From Streptomyces tsukubensis (GTDB lineage Bacteria > Actinomycetota > Actinomycetes > Streptomycetales > Streptomycetaceae), in contig NZ_CP045178.1 in NCBI RefSeq assembly GCF_009296025.1, forward strand, positions 7,316,001 to 7,380,000: a stretch of 64,000 nt of DNA. Reading direction: 5' to 3'. The position numbers and the translations under genes were made by a program. This document shows, one piece after another, positions 17,471-26,075 of the stretch. The number at the start of each line of letters is the position of its first letter. Position 1 is the stretch's first letter. The notes beneath the pieces were generated by a model. It was given only the letters and a program-made list of their open reading frames with translations. It searched no databases and had not been told where the DNA came from.

Positions 17471-18251
17471 GGACAAGAACGACGGGCGGGCCCACATCCC
17501 GACCGTCATCGCCGACGAACTCCACATCGTCTACCGGGTCAACGGCGGTGGCCGTGCCAAGGGCGGCGCCACCGCCGCGCTCAGCCGCATCGTGCGGCGC
17601 GGCGGCGAGTCGCCCGGTGTCAGAAAGGTGCACGCGGTACGGGGTGTCTCCTTCACCTCCTACCGGGGCGAGGCCATCGGGCTGATCGGCTCGAACGGTT
17701 CGGGCAAGTCGACACTGCTGCGCGCCATCGCGGGACTCCTGCCGGCCGAGAAGGGACGGGTCTACACCGACGGGCAGCCCTCGCTGCTCGGTGTGAACGC
17801 GGCCCTGATGAACGACCTGACGGGCGAGCGCAACGTGGTCCTCGGCGGTCTCGCCATGGGGATGACCCGGGAGCAGGTCAAGGAGCGCTACCAGAGCATC
17901 GTGGACTTCTCCGGCATCAACGAGAAGGGCGACTTCATCACGCTGCCCATGCGTACCTACTCGTCGGGTATGGCCGCCCGGCTGCGGTTCTCCATCGCCG
18001 CGGCCAAGGACCACGACGTACTGATGATCGACGAGGCCCTGGCCACCGGCGACCGCAAGTTCCAGAAGCGCTCCGAGGCCAGGATCCGCGAGCTGCGCAA
18101 GGAAGCGGGAACGGTCTTCCTCGTCAGCCACAACAACAAGTCGATCAGGGACACCTGCGACCGGGTGCTGTGGCTGGAGCGTGGCGAGCTGCGTATGGAC
18201 GGCCCCACGGACGAGGTCATCAAGGAGTACGAGAAGTTCACCAGCAAGTAG
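17457..18251 (+). CDS. ABC transporter ATP-binding protein, TagH/Wzt type
   Basis: A 264-aa ATPase partner of the preceding permease. The first 45 residues (IADELHIVYRVNGGG...) match the N-terminal strand of TagH/Wzt ATPases. Walker A is GSNGSGKST, the signature is YSSGMAARLRFSIAA, Walker B is VLMIDEALATGD, and the switch His is in VSHNNKS. It lacks the C-terminal carbohydrate-binding domain of O-antigen Wzt, so chain-end recognition is not expected. ATG at 17457 is given; a GTG at 17463 is possible. Tandem hairpins follow it directly, so it is the last gene of the operon. Confidence 0.9.
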   Translation: MAVAEDKNDGRAHIPTVIADELHIVYRVNGGGRAKGGATAALSRIVRRGGESPGVRKVHAVRGVSFTSYRGEAIGLIGSNGSGKSTLLRAIAGLLPAEKGRVYTDGQPSLLGVNAALMNDLTGERNVVLGGLAMGMTREQVKERYQSIVDFSGINEKGDFITLPMRTYSSGMAARLRFSIAAAKDHDVLMIDEALATGDRKFQKRSEARIRELRKEAGTVFLVSHNNKSIRDTCDRVLWLERGELRMDGPTDEVIKEYEKFTSK

Positions 18252-18253
18252 CC

Positions 18254-18323
18254 GTCCGCGGCCCCGTGCACCGGGGCCGCGGACATCGGCGGTGCCCCGC
18301 GGGAGTGTTCTCCGGCGGGGCAC
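18254..18323 (+). terminator. Tandem terminator hairpins after the exporter operon
   Basis: Two strong hairpins follow the ATPase gene: a perfect 12-bp stem GTCCGCGGCCCC (18254-18265 with 18273-18284), then a 9-bp stem GTGCCCCGC (18292-18300 with 18315-18323). They separate the exporter operon from the hopanoid operon. Confidence 0.75.
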
Positions 18324-18704
18324 TGGTGCATTCGGGCTCATAACGAGTGGCGTGGGGCGCCTGTGCTGTGATGTGCTCCGGCGGCGCGTGGTCAAGGAGA
18401 GGTCAACTTCCACCCGGTCCGGGAAGGTTGACGACAATCGGTGTGTTGTTGTGACGTACGGATCACCCCGCGTGGGAGCGCGGAGTTGTACAACGTAAGC
18501 TGTGCCGGTGCTGAATCGCGACGAGTGGGGCGATACCGCGCAAGGGCCCTGGGCTGGGTCGATCCGCTCGGTGAGCGGTTTGGCGGCGTGTCCGAAATGG
18601 GTTGCTTTGCGTCGGCGGTGTAGAACGGGAGATGTGACGGCAATGGCTCAGGATGATCTCCGGCTTCGCGCTGCATCCGCCGTCCTCGTGCTCGGCGGCA
18701 GAAG
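18324..18704. other. Intergenic region upstream of hpnC, with palindrome
   Basis: No convincing gene. The stretch must carry the hopanoid promoter. A 10-bp perfect palindrome GTTGTACAAC lies at 18484-18493, and a TTGACG (18428) is a possible -35 box, but no matching -10 box is clear. It is less GC-rich than the flanking genes. Confidence 0.4.
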
Positions 18705-19613
18705 GTGAGGGCGGACAGGGGTACGAACCCCGGCGCCCCGGCGCGAGACACGCTCGGAAAGGCCGCGGACGAGAACTTTCCGGTGGCCCCGTTCTTCCTG
18801 CCGCGCGCCTGGCGCGACGATCTGATGGCCGTTTACGGATTCGCGCGGCTCGTCGACGACATCGGTGACGGCGACCTCGCCCCCGGTGGCGCCGACGCCC
18901 GCCATCTGGGGGTCGGCCCGCTGGAGGCGGACGACCGGCTGGTCATGCTCGACGCGTTCGAGACGGACCTGCACCGCGTCTTCGACGCCTCGGCCACACC
19001 TCACCACCCGCTCCTGCGTGCGCTGCGTCCCACCGTCCGCCGCTGCGGACTCATCCCCGACCCCTTCCTCGCGCTGATCGAGGCGAACCGCCAGGACCAG
19101 CGCGTCAGCCGTTACGCCACCTACGAAGAACTGCGCGCGTACTGTGAGCTCTCCGCCAATCCGGTGGGACGGCTGGTGCTCGGCATCACGGGGACGGAGA
19201 GCGCCGAGCGGATCCGCCGCTCCGACGCCATCTGCACCGCGCTTCAGATCATCGAGCATCTCCAGGACGTGAGCGAGGACCTGAGGCGGGATCGCGTCTA
19301 CCTGCCCGCCGAGGACATGACCCGCTTTCACGTCACGGAAGCCGATCTGGCGGCCCCCACGGGGGGCGCGTCGGTGCGCGCGCTGGTCGCATTTGAAGTG
19401 GAACGCGCCCACGAGCTGCTGAATGAAGGGATGCCGCTGGTGGGTAGCGTCCACGGCAGGCTCAAGCTACTGCTCGCCGGTTTCGTGGCCGGAGGGCGAG
19501 CGGCCCTCGTGGCCGTGAGGGACGCGGGCCACGACGTACTTCCCAGGCCGCCGAAGCCCACCAAGCTCAGGCTGCTGCGCGAGGTGGGAGCGACTCTGCG
19601 AGGAGAAGGGTGA
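18705..19613 (+). CDS. hpnC: Squalene synthase HpnC
   Basis: A 302-aa trans-isoprenyl diphosphate synthase of the squalene/phytoene synthase family. It is the HpnC member of the three-step HpnC-HpnD-HpnE route, converting presqualene diphosphate to hydroxysqualene. The first Asp-rich motif is LVDDIGDGD near residue 48, and the second is HLQDVSEDLRRDRVYLP near 190-206. The GADENFPVA-like opening (GKAADENFPVAPFFLPRAWR) is typical of HpnC. The GTG at 18705 is the only start that keeps this opening; no in-frame ATG precedes it. The 3' end overlaps hpnD by 4 nt (GTGA). Confidence 0.92.
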   Translation: MRADRGTNPGAPARDTLGKAADENFPVAPFFLPRAWRDDLMAVYGFARLVDDIGDGDLAPGGADARHLGVGPLEADDRLVMLDAFETDLHRVFDASATPHHPLLRALRPTVRRCGLIPDPFLALIEANRQDQRVSRYATYEELRAYCELSANPVGRLVLGITGTESAERIRRSDAICTALQIIEHLQDVSEDLRRDRVYLPAEDMTRFHVTEADLAAPTGGASVRALVAFEVERAHELLNEGMPLVGSVHGRLKLLLAGFVAGGRAALVAVRDAGHDVLPRPPKPTKLRLLREVGATLRGEG

Positions 19614-20560
19614 GCCCGACGATGGAAGAGACGCAAGGCCTGTCAGCACCTGTACTCGCCGCGTACAGCTACTGCGAGACCGTCACGGGCCAGCAGGCAC
19701 GCAACTTCGCCTACGGCATCCGGCTGCTGCCGCCGCCCAAGCGGCGAGCCATGTCGGCGCTGTACGCGTTCTCGCGCCGGGTGGACGACATCGGCGACGG
19801 AACCCTGGAGCCTGAGATCAAGGCGGCGAGGCTCGACGAGACACGCACGCTGCTCGGCCGGGTCAAGAACGGCTCCGTGCAGGAGGACGACACCGACCCC
19901 GTCGCTGTCGCACTGACCCACGCGGCGACACATTTCCCCCTGGACCTCGGGGGACTGGACGAACTCATCGACGGCGTCGTCAAGGACGTGCGCGGCGAGA
20001 CCTACGAGACCTGGGACGACCTCAAGGTCTACTGCCGCTGCGTCGCCGGAGCCATCGGCCGCCTCGCGCTCGGCGTCTTCGGCACGGAGCCGGGGGTCAG
20101 GGACACGGAGCGCGCCGCCGAGTACGCCGACACCCTCGGCCTCGCCCTCCAGTTGACCAACATCCTGCGTGACATCCGCGAGGACGCCCTCGACGGCAGG
20201 ACCTATCTGCCCGCCGACGACCTCGGCAAATTCGGCTGCTCCGCCGGGTTCGCGGGCACCGTGCCGCCCCCCGGCTCGGACTTCGCCGGTCTTGTGCACT
20301 TCGAAGCCAGGCGCGCCAGGGAGCTGTTCGCCGAGGGCTACCGCCTGCTGCCCATGCTCGACCGCCGCAGCGGCGCCTGCGTCGCCGCGATGGCCGGCAT
20401 CTACCGCAGGCTGCTCGAACGGATCGCCAGGGAACCGGAAGCCGTACTGCGCGGCAGGGTCTCGCTGCCCGGCCACGAGAAGGCGTACGTCGCCGTCCGC
20501 GGACTCTCGGGACTCGACGCGCGCAACGTCTCCCGTAAAACCCTCGGGGGGCGTGCATGA
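19610..20560 (+). CDS. hpnD: Presqualene diphosphate synthase HpnD
   Basis: A 316-aa member of the squalene/phytoene synthase family, the HpnD type, which condenses two farnesyl diphosphates to presqualene diphosphate. The Asp-rich motifs are RRVDDIGDG (about residue 57) and NILRDIREDALDGRTYLP (about 184-201). The N-terminus (AYSYCETVTGQQARNFAYGIRLLP) is characteristic of HpnD. It starts with GTG overlapping hpnC, and its stop overlaps the ATG of a 58-codon ORF, so translation is coupled through the cluster. Confidence 0.93.
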   Translation: MSPTMEETQGLSAPVLAAYSYCETVTGQQARNFAYGIRLLPPPKRRAMSALYAFSRRVDDIGDGTLEPEIKAARLDETRTLLGRVKNGSVQEDDTDPVAVALTHAATHFPLDLGGLDELIDGVVKDVRGETYETWDDLKVYCRCVAGAIGRLALGVFGTEPGVRDTERAAEYADTLGLALQLTNILRDIREDALDGRTYLPADDLGKFGCSAGFAGTVPPPGSDFAGLVHFEARRARELFAEGYRLLPMLDRRSGACVAAMAGIYRRLLERIAREPEAVLRGRVSLPGHEKAYVAVRGLSGLDARNVSRKTLGGRA

Positions 20561-20733
20561 CCGACGCGACGGCGGCGGAAAGACTCCAGCTCATGGCCGT
20601 TTCGACGGTCCGCGGCCACGCCTTCGCGGTTTCGCACGAACGGTGGGCAACCCTCAGGGAGCGGCCCGCGTCCCTGTCAGCGGCGGCCCCCTGTCAGTGC
20701 GTCGCACCGGGGGCCACGGGGGAGGGCACATGA
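20557..20733 (+). CDS. Small conserved ORF between hpnD and hpnE (DUF6380-like)
   Basis: A 58-aa ORF that starts at an ATG overlapping the hpnD stop (ATGA) and ends with a TGA overlapping the hpnE ATG (ATGA). This double coupling is strong evidence that it is translated. The core ERWATLRERPASLSAA resembles the short Streptomyces DUF6380 pattern (ATLRxRxASLT...), as far as I recall. S. coelicolor also has a small gene (SCO6761) in this position. There is no signal peptide or membrane segment. It may serve only to couple translation, or may be a small accessory factor of squalene synthesis. Confidence 0.7.
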   Translation: MTDATAAERLQLMAVSTVRGHAFAVSHERWATLRERPASLSAAAPCQCVAPGATGEGT

Positions 20734-22121
20734 GCGGGCAGCGAACACGGCCCCGCGACCCGGCCGACGACCACGCGGTGGTCGTCGGCGGAGGACTCGC
20801 GGGCGTCACCGCCGCACTCGGACTCGCCGACTCGGGAATGCGGGTGACCCTGATCGAGGGAAGACCCCGCCTCGGCGGCCTCGCCTTCTCCTTCCGGCGC
20901 GGCGACCTCACCGTCGACAACGGACAGCACGTGTATCTGCGCTGCTGCACCGCCTACCAGGACTTCCTTCGCCGGATCGACGGACTGGCCCTCGCCCCCG
21001 TGCAGGAACGTCTCGACGTGCCCGTTCTGGACGCCGGGACCAACCGCCTCGGCCGGCTGCGGCGCAACGCGCTGCCCGTCCCCCTGCACCTCGCCGCGGG
21101 CCTCGCGCGCTATCCGCACCTCTCCCTCGCCGAACGCGCCGCCGTCGGGCGCGCCGCGCTCGCGCTGAAGAAACTCGACCCCGCCGACCCGGCCCTCGAC
21201 GAACAGGACTTCGGCAGCTGGCTGGCGCGCCACGGGCAGTCGCCGCGCGCCGTCGAGGCGCTCTGGGACCTCGTCGGCGTCGCCACCCTCAACGCCCGCG
21301 CGGGCGATGCCTCCCTCGCCCTCGCCGCCAAGGTCTTCCGCACAGGGCTGCTCTCGGAACCCGGCGCGGCCGACATCGGATGGGCCCACGTCCCGCTCGG
21401 CGAACTCCACGACACACTCGCCCGCCGCGCCCTCGACAAGGCCGGGGTCCGCACCGAACTGCGCACCAGGGCCAACACCGTCTCCCGCACCGAGGAGGGC
21501 GGCTGGCGGGTCGTCACCGACAAGGAGACCCTCGACGCGGGCACGGTCGTCCTCGCCGTACCCCAGCGCGAGACCCACGCCCTGCTCCCCGACGGCGCCC
21601 TCGACGAACCGGGGCTGCTGCTGGAACTGGGAACGGCGCCCATCCTGAACGTGCACGTCGTCTACGACAGGAAGGTGCTGCGCCGGCCTTTCTTTGCCGG
21701 ACTCGGCACCCCCGTCCAGTGGGTCTTCGACCGCACCGCCGCCTCCGGCCTCGAACAGGGCCAGTACCTCGCCCTCTCCCAGTCCACGGCCCACGACGAG
21801 ATCGACGCGCCCGTCAGCGCGCTGCGCGAGCGCTACCTCCCAGAACTGGAACGGCTGTTGCCCGCCGCCCGCGGCGCCCAGGTGAAGGACTTCTTCGTCA
21901 CCAGGGAACGTACCGCGACCTTCGACCCCGCTCCTGGGACCGGGCGGCTGCGGCCGGGCACCAGGACCAGGGCCCCCGGCCTCTACCTGGCCGGAGCGTG
22001 GACCGCCACCGGGTGGCCCGCGACCATGGAGGGCGCCGTACGAAGCGGCGCCGGTGCCGCCGCGGCGGCCCTCCGCACTCTGGGCCGTGCCCACGACCAT
22101 CTCTTCGAGGAGGCCGCATGA
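20730..22121 (+). CDS. hpnE: Hydroxysqualene dehydroxylase HpnE
   Basis: A 463-aa flavin amine-oxidase-fold protein. The FAD-binding motif VVVGGGLAGVTAALGLADSG lies near residues 15-34, followed by the second FAD strand GGLAFSF. HpnE reduces hydroxysqualene to squalene, the last step of the HpnCDE route. The C-terminal FAD segment GLYLAGAWTATGWPATMEGAVRSG is the phytoene-desaturase-like signature. The ATG at 20730 directly follows a GGAGGG Shine-Dalgarno site and overlaps the stop of the 58-aa ORF. The longer open frame upstream is a shadow of hpnD. Confidence 0.92.
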   Translation: MSGQRTRPRDPADDHAVVVGGGLAGVTAALGLADSGMRVTLIEGRPRLGGLAFSFRRGDLTVDNGQHVYLRCCTAYQDFLRRIDGLALAPVQERLDVPVLDAGTNRLGRLRRNALPVPLHLAAGLARYPHLSLAERAAVGRAALALKKLDPADPALDEQDFGSWLARHGQSPRAVEALWDLVGVATLNARAGDASLALAAKVFRTGLLSEPGAADIGWAHVPLGELHDTLARRALDKAGVRTELRTRANTVSRTEEGGWRVVTDKETLDAGTVVLAVPQRETHALLPDGALDEPGLLLELGTAPILNVHVVYDRKVLRRPFFAGLGTPVQWVFDRTAASGLEQGQYLALSQSTAHDEIDAPVSALRERYLPELERLLPAARGAQVKDFFVTRERTATFDPAPGTGRLRPGTRTRAPGLYLAGAWTATGWPATMEGAVRSGAGAAAAALRTLGRAHDHLFEEAA

Positions 22122-22198
22122 GGCTCGATCTCCTGGGGCCAGGCCCCCAGAACCCCAGCAGCACCGGAACAAGCAGCACCGGAACAAGAGGAGAGACT

Positions 22199-23266
22199 GT
22201 GCCGACTGTGCCCTCGGCCGATTCGGCTGCCGACGCCGCGGACGTGACCGCGCTCCTGGAGCGTGGCCGGACCCTGGCGACGCCGGTGCTGCGGTCCGCC
22301 GTGGACCGTCTCGCGCCGCCCATGGACACCGTCGCCGCCTACCACTTCGGGTGGATCGACGCGGACGGCAGGCCCGCCGAGGGCGACGGCGGAAAGGCGG
22401 TACGCCCGGCGCTCGCCCTCATCTCGGCCGAGGCCGCGGGCGCCCCGCCGGAGACGGGCGTACCCGGCGCCGTCGCCGTGGAACTCGTCCACAACTTCTC
22501 CCTGCTGCACGACGACCTGATGGACGGCGACGAACAGCGCCGCCACCGCGACACCGTGTGGAAGGTGCACGGCCCCGCCCAGGCGATCCTCGTGGGCGAC
22601 GCGCTCTTCGCCCTCGCCAACGAGGTGCTGCTGGAACTCGGCACCCCCGAGGCCGGACGCGCCACGCGCCGCCTCACCACGGCCACCCGCGCCCTCATCG
22701 ACGGGCAGGCCCAGGACATCTCCTACGAGCACCGCGAGCGCGTCAGCGTCGAGGAGTGCCTGGAGATGGAGGGCAACAAGACCGGCGCCCTGCTCGCCTG
22801 CGCGGTCTCCGTCGGCGCCGTGCTCGGCGGCGCCGACGACCACACCGCCGACACCCTGGAGAAGTACGGCTACCACCTGGGCCTCGCGTTCCAGGCCGTC
22901 GACGACCTCCTCGGTATCTGGGGCGATCCGGAGTCCACGGGCAAGCAGACCTGGTCCGATCTGCGCCAGCGCAAGAAGTCCCTGCCCGTGGTCGCCGCAC
23001 TCGCGGCCGGAGGCGCGGCCTCCGACAAACTGGCGGGACTCCTCGCCGCCGACGCGGGGACCGATGACCCCGCGGCCTTCTCCGAAGAGGAGTTCGCCGC
23101 GCGCGCCGCACTGATCGAAGAAGCGGGCGGCCGTGAGTGGACCGCCCAGGAGGCGCGCAGGCAGCACACGGTCGCCATCGAGGCGCTCGACGCGATCACG
23201 CTGCCCGACCACGTGCGGGCGCAGCTCGTGGCGCTCGCCGACTTCGTAGTAGTCCGAAAGAGATGA
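22199..23266 (+). CDS. Polyprenyl synthetase, probably farnesyl diphosphate synthase type
   Basis: A 355-aa all-trans prenyltransferase. The first Asp-rich motif is DDLMD in LLHDDLMDGDEQRR, the second is DDLLGIWGD. An aromatic residue (Phe) sits five positions before the first motif, which usually limits product length to C15-C20, so farnesyl diphosphate for HpnD is the likely product. The GTG at 22199 was chosen because AGGAG lies 5 nt upstream; an ATG at 22118 overlapping the hpnE stop would add 27 Ser/Thr/Gly-rich residues. It is followed by 162 bp without a gene before shc. Confidence 0.88.
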   Translation: MPTVPSADSAADAADVTALLERGRTLATPVLRSAVDRLAPPMDTVAAYHFGWIDADGRPAEGDGGKAVRPALALISAEAAGAPPETGVPGAVAVELVHNFSLLHDDLMDGDEQRRHRDTVWKVHGPAQAILVGDALFALANEVLLELGTPEAGRATRRLTTATRALIDGQAQDISYEHRERVSVEECLEMEGNKTGALLACAVSVGAVLGGADDHTADTLEKYGYHLGLAFQAVDDLLGIWGDPESTGKQTWSDLRQRKKSLPVVAALAAGGAASDKLAGLLAADAGTDDPAAFSEEEFAARAALIEEAGGREWTAQEARRQHTVAIEALDAITLPDHVRAQLVALADFVVVRKR

Positions 23267-23428
23267 TCACCATCCGACATCACAGGTACATATAACGCGC
23301 AGTCGCCGACCGGCGGCCCGGCCTCCGTGCTCCACCTGCCCCCAGGCGGCAGGCTCCCCAGGGGCAAGGCCGGGCACTGGTCGACGGCGGACCCACAGCA
23401 GAGGTACTGACTGCACGAAGGGGAAGCC

Positions 23429-25408
23429 ATGACAGCGACGACCGACGGAAGCGCCGGGGCGGTATCGCCCGAAGCGGCCTCGGCCAGTGCACCACCCGAC
23501 CCGTCCCCCGGCGTCGCGGGCCCGCGTGAGACCGCGGAACGCGCCACCCGGCGGGCCGTCGAGTTCCTCCTGTCCAACCAGGACGAACAGGGCTGGTGGA
23601 AAGGCGATCTCGCCACCAACGTCACCATGGACGCGGAGGATCTGCTGCTCCGGCAGTTCCTGGGCATCAGTGACGAGAAGACCACGCGTGCCGCGGCGCT
23701 CTTCATCCGCGGCGAGCAGCGGGAGGACGGCACCTGGGCCACCTTCTACAAGGGCCCCGGCGAGCTCTCCACCACCATCGAAGCGTACGTGGCGCTCCGC
23801 CTCGCGGGTGACAGCCCCGAAGCCCCCCACATGGCGAAGGCCTCGGCCTGGGTGCGCGAGCGGGGCGGGGTCGCCTCGGCCCGCGTCTTCACCCGCATCT
23901 GGCTCGCCCTGTTCGGCTGGTGGAAGTGGGACGACCTGCCCGAGCTGCCGCCCGAGCTGATGTTCTTCCCCAAGTGGATGCCGCTCAACATCTACGACTT
24001 CGGCTGCTGGGCCAGGCAGACGATCGTGCCGCTCACCGTCGTCTCCGCCATCCGTCCCGTGCGCCCCGCGCCGTTCGCCCTGGAGGAGCTGCACACCGAC
24101 GCGGCCGTGCCCAACCCGGCCGTCCCCTTCGCACCTGTGGCCAGTTGGGACGGCGCCTTCCAGCGCCTGGACCGGGTCATGCACGGCTACCGCAAGTTCG
24201 TCCCGCGCCGACTGCGCAGGACCGCGATGAACGCGGCGGCGCGCTGGATCATCGAACGCCAGGAGAACGACGGCTGCTGGGGCGGGATCCAGCCCCCCGC
24301 CGTCTACTCGGTGATGGCGCTGCACCTTCTCGGCTACGACCTGGACCACCCCGTGCTCAGGACCGGCCTGGAGTCACTGGACAGGTTCGCGGTGTGGCGC
24401 GAGGACGGCGCCCGGATGATCGAGGCCTGCCAGTCACCGGTCTGGGACACCTGCCTCGCCACCATCGCCCTGGCCGACGCGGGCGTCGCCCCCGACCACC
24501 CACAGCTCGTACGGGCCGCCGACTGGATGATCAGCGAACAGATCACCAGGCCGGGGGATTGGAGCGTCCGCAGACCGGGCCTTGTCTCCGGCGGCTGGGC
24601 CTTCGAGTTCGACAACGACAACTACCCGGACATCGACGACACGGCCGAGGTCATCCTCGCCCTGCGCCGAGTGGCCCACCCCGACAAGGCGGCCGTCGAA
24701 GCGGCCGTGCGCCGCGCGGCCGAGTGGAGCGCCGGGATGCAGTCGAGGAACGGCGGCTGGGGCGCCTTCGACGCCGACAACACCAGCCCCTTTCCCAACC
24801 GGCTGCCCTTCTCCGACTTCGGTGAGGTCATCGACCCGCCGTCGGCGGACGTCACCGCCCACATGGTGGAGATGCTGGCGCTCGAAGGGCTGGCGCACCA
24901 CCCGCGTACCCGGCGCGGCGTCGAGTGGTTGCTCGCCGAGCAGGAGGCCAACGGCTCCTGGTTCGGCCGGTGGGGCGTCAACTACGTCTACGGCACAGGT
25001 GCGGTCGTCCCCGCCCTCACCGCGGCGGGGCTCCCGCTCTCGCACCCCGCCATCAGGCGCGGTGTCGAATGGCTGGAGTCGGTGCAGAACGACGACGGCG
25101 GCTGGGGCGAGGACCTGCGCTCCTACGACGACCCTTCCTGGGCGGGCCGCGGCGCCTCCACGGCGTCCCAGACCGGCTGGGCGCTCCTCGCCCTGCTCGC
25201 CGCGGGTGAGCGCGAGTCCAAAGCGGTCGAGCGGGCGGTCACCTACCTGGCCGAGACCCAGGCCGCGAACGGCACCTGGGACGAGCCGTACTTCACCGGC
25301 ACCGGTTTCCCCTGGGACTTCTCCATCAACTACCACCTCTACCGGCAGGTCTTCCCGCTGACCGCGCTGGGACGTTACGTCCACGGGGCAGCCCCAGAGG
25401 ACTCCTGA
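23429..25408 (+). CDS. shc: Squalene-hopene cyclase
   Basis: A 659-aa triterpene cyclase that folds squalene into hopene/hopanol at the membrane. The catalytic acid motif DxDD is in PDIDDTAEV near residue 405. At least five QW repeats are visible (for example QDEQGWWKGDL, QREDGTWATF, QENDGCWGG, QSRNGGWGAFD, QNDDGGWGEDL, QAANGTWDEP), and the active-site WAFEFDNDNYPDIDD segment is intact. The first 35 residues are a Ser/Ala/Pro-rich leader. The ATG start has AGGGGAAG upstream. It shares a stop-start base with hpnG (TGATG). Confidence 0.97.
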   Translation: MTATTDGSAGAVSPEAASASAPPDPSPGVAGPRETAERATRRAVEFLLSNQDEQGWWKGDLATNVTMDAEDLLLRQFLGISDEKTTRAAALFIRGEQREDGTWATFYKGPGELSTTIEAYVALRLAGDSPEAPHMAKASAWVRERGGVASARVFTRIWLALFGWWKWDDLPELPPELMFFPKWMPLNIYDFGCWARQTIVPLTVVSAIRPVRPAPFALEELHTDAAVPNPAVPFAPVASWDGAFQRLDRVMHGYRKFVPRRLRRTAMNAAARWIIERQENDGCWGGIQPPAVYSVMALHLLGYDLDHPVLRTGLESLDRFAVWREDGARMIEACQSPVWDTCLATIALADAGVAPDHPQLVRAADWMISEQITRPGDWSVRRPGLVSGGWAFEFDNDNYPDIDDTAEVILALRRVAHPDKAAVEAAVRRAAEWSAGMQSRNGGWGAFDADNTSPFPNRLPFSDFGEVIDPPSADVTAHMVEMLALEGLAHHPRTRRGVEWLLAEQEANGSWFGRWGVNYVYGTGAVVPALTAAGLPLSHPAIRRGVEWLESVQNDDGGWGEDLRSYDDPSWAGRGASTASQTGWALLALLAAGERESKAVERAVTYLAETQAANGTWDEPYFTGTGFPWDFSINYHLYRQVFPLTALGRYVHGAAPEDS

Positions 25409-26070
25409 TGAGCAAGTTCTCGGGCGCGGACGGCGGCGCCCGGAACCCGTCACCGCTGCTGATCGCGTGTGCGCTCGGCATCGAGCAGCTCGCGCTGCGC
25501 AGCGGTGACCGCAAGAGCGCGCGGGGACCCGTCACCGTCCTGCGGACGGGCATGGGGCCCCGCGCGGCCGAGCGCGCCATCACACGCGCGCTCGGCGACG
25601 GACGCGGCGCCAACACCGCGGTCGTCGCCACCGGCTTCTGCGCGGGGCTCGAACCGGGAATGCACCCCGGTGACCTCGTCGTCGCGGAAGAGACCCGGGA
25701 CGCACGGGGCACCACCCCGTGTGCGGGCACCGCACTGCTGGCCGACGCGGTCGCCCGCGCCGTTCCCGGCCGCGCGGTACACACCGGCCCCCTGGCCGGC
25801 TCCGACCATGTCGTACGCGGGCAGGAGAGAGCCGAGCTGGGAGCGACCGGCGCGGTCGCCGTGGACATGGAGTCCGCCGCGACGCTCCGCAGCGCCCTCG
25901 CCGTCGGCCCGCGTCCGGTTGCCGCCGTACGGGTGGTCGTGGACGCTCCGGAGCACGAACTCGTCAGAATCGGCACGGTACGCGGTGGAATATCGGCCTT
26001 CCGTGTTCTCCGTGCCGTCCTACCAGCTTTCTATGAATGGCACCGTTCTTTGCTGCTCCCCAGGAGGTGA
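25408..26070 (+). CDS. hpnG: Adenosylhopane nucleosidase HpnG
   Basis: A 220-aa protein of the nucleoside phosphorylase/methylthioadenosine nucleosidase fold. HpnG removes adenine from adenosylhopane to give ribosylhopane. The N-terminal strand (LLIACALGIEQLALRSG), the Gly-rich loop at VVATGFCAGLEP, and the catalytic segment VAVDMESAATLRSA (ribose-binding Met-Glu and Glu) fit the fold. The ATG overlaps the last base of the shc stop. It ends 5 bp before hpnH with AGGAGGTGAGCT just upstream of the hpnH start. Confidence 0.9.
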   Translation: MSKFSGADGGARNPSPLLIACALGIEQLALRSGDRKSARGPVTVLRTGMGPRAAERAITRALGDGRGANTAVVATGFCAGLEPGMHPGDLVVAEETRDARGTTPCAGTALLADAVARAVPGRAVHTGPLAGSDHVVRGQERAELGATGAVAVDMESAATLRSALAVGPRPVAAVRVVVDAPEHELVRIGTVRGGISAFRVLRAVLPAFYEWHRSLLLPRR

Positions 26071-26075
26071 GCTAG

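Noticed and set aside
18392..18751. Minus-strand 119-codon frame over the hpnC leader
   Set aside because: It is Arg/Pro-rich, has no ribosome-binding site, and covers the expected hopanoid promoter.
23267..23428. Possible small gene between the prenyl synthase and shc
   Set aside because: No frame with start, ribosome-binding site and codon bias was found; it is more likely a leader or spacer.
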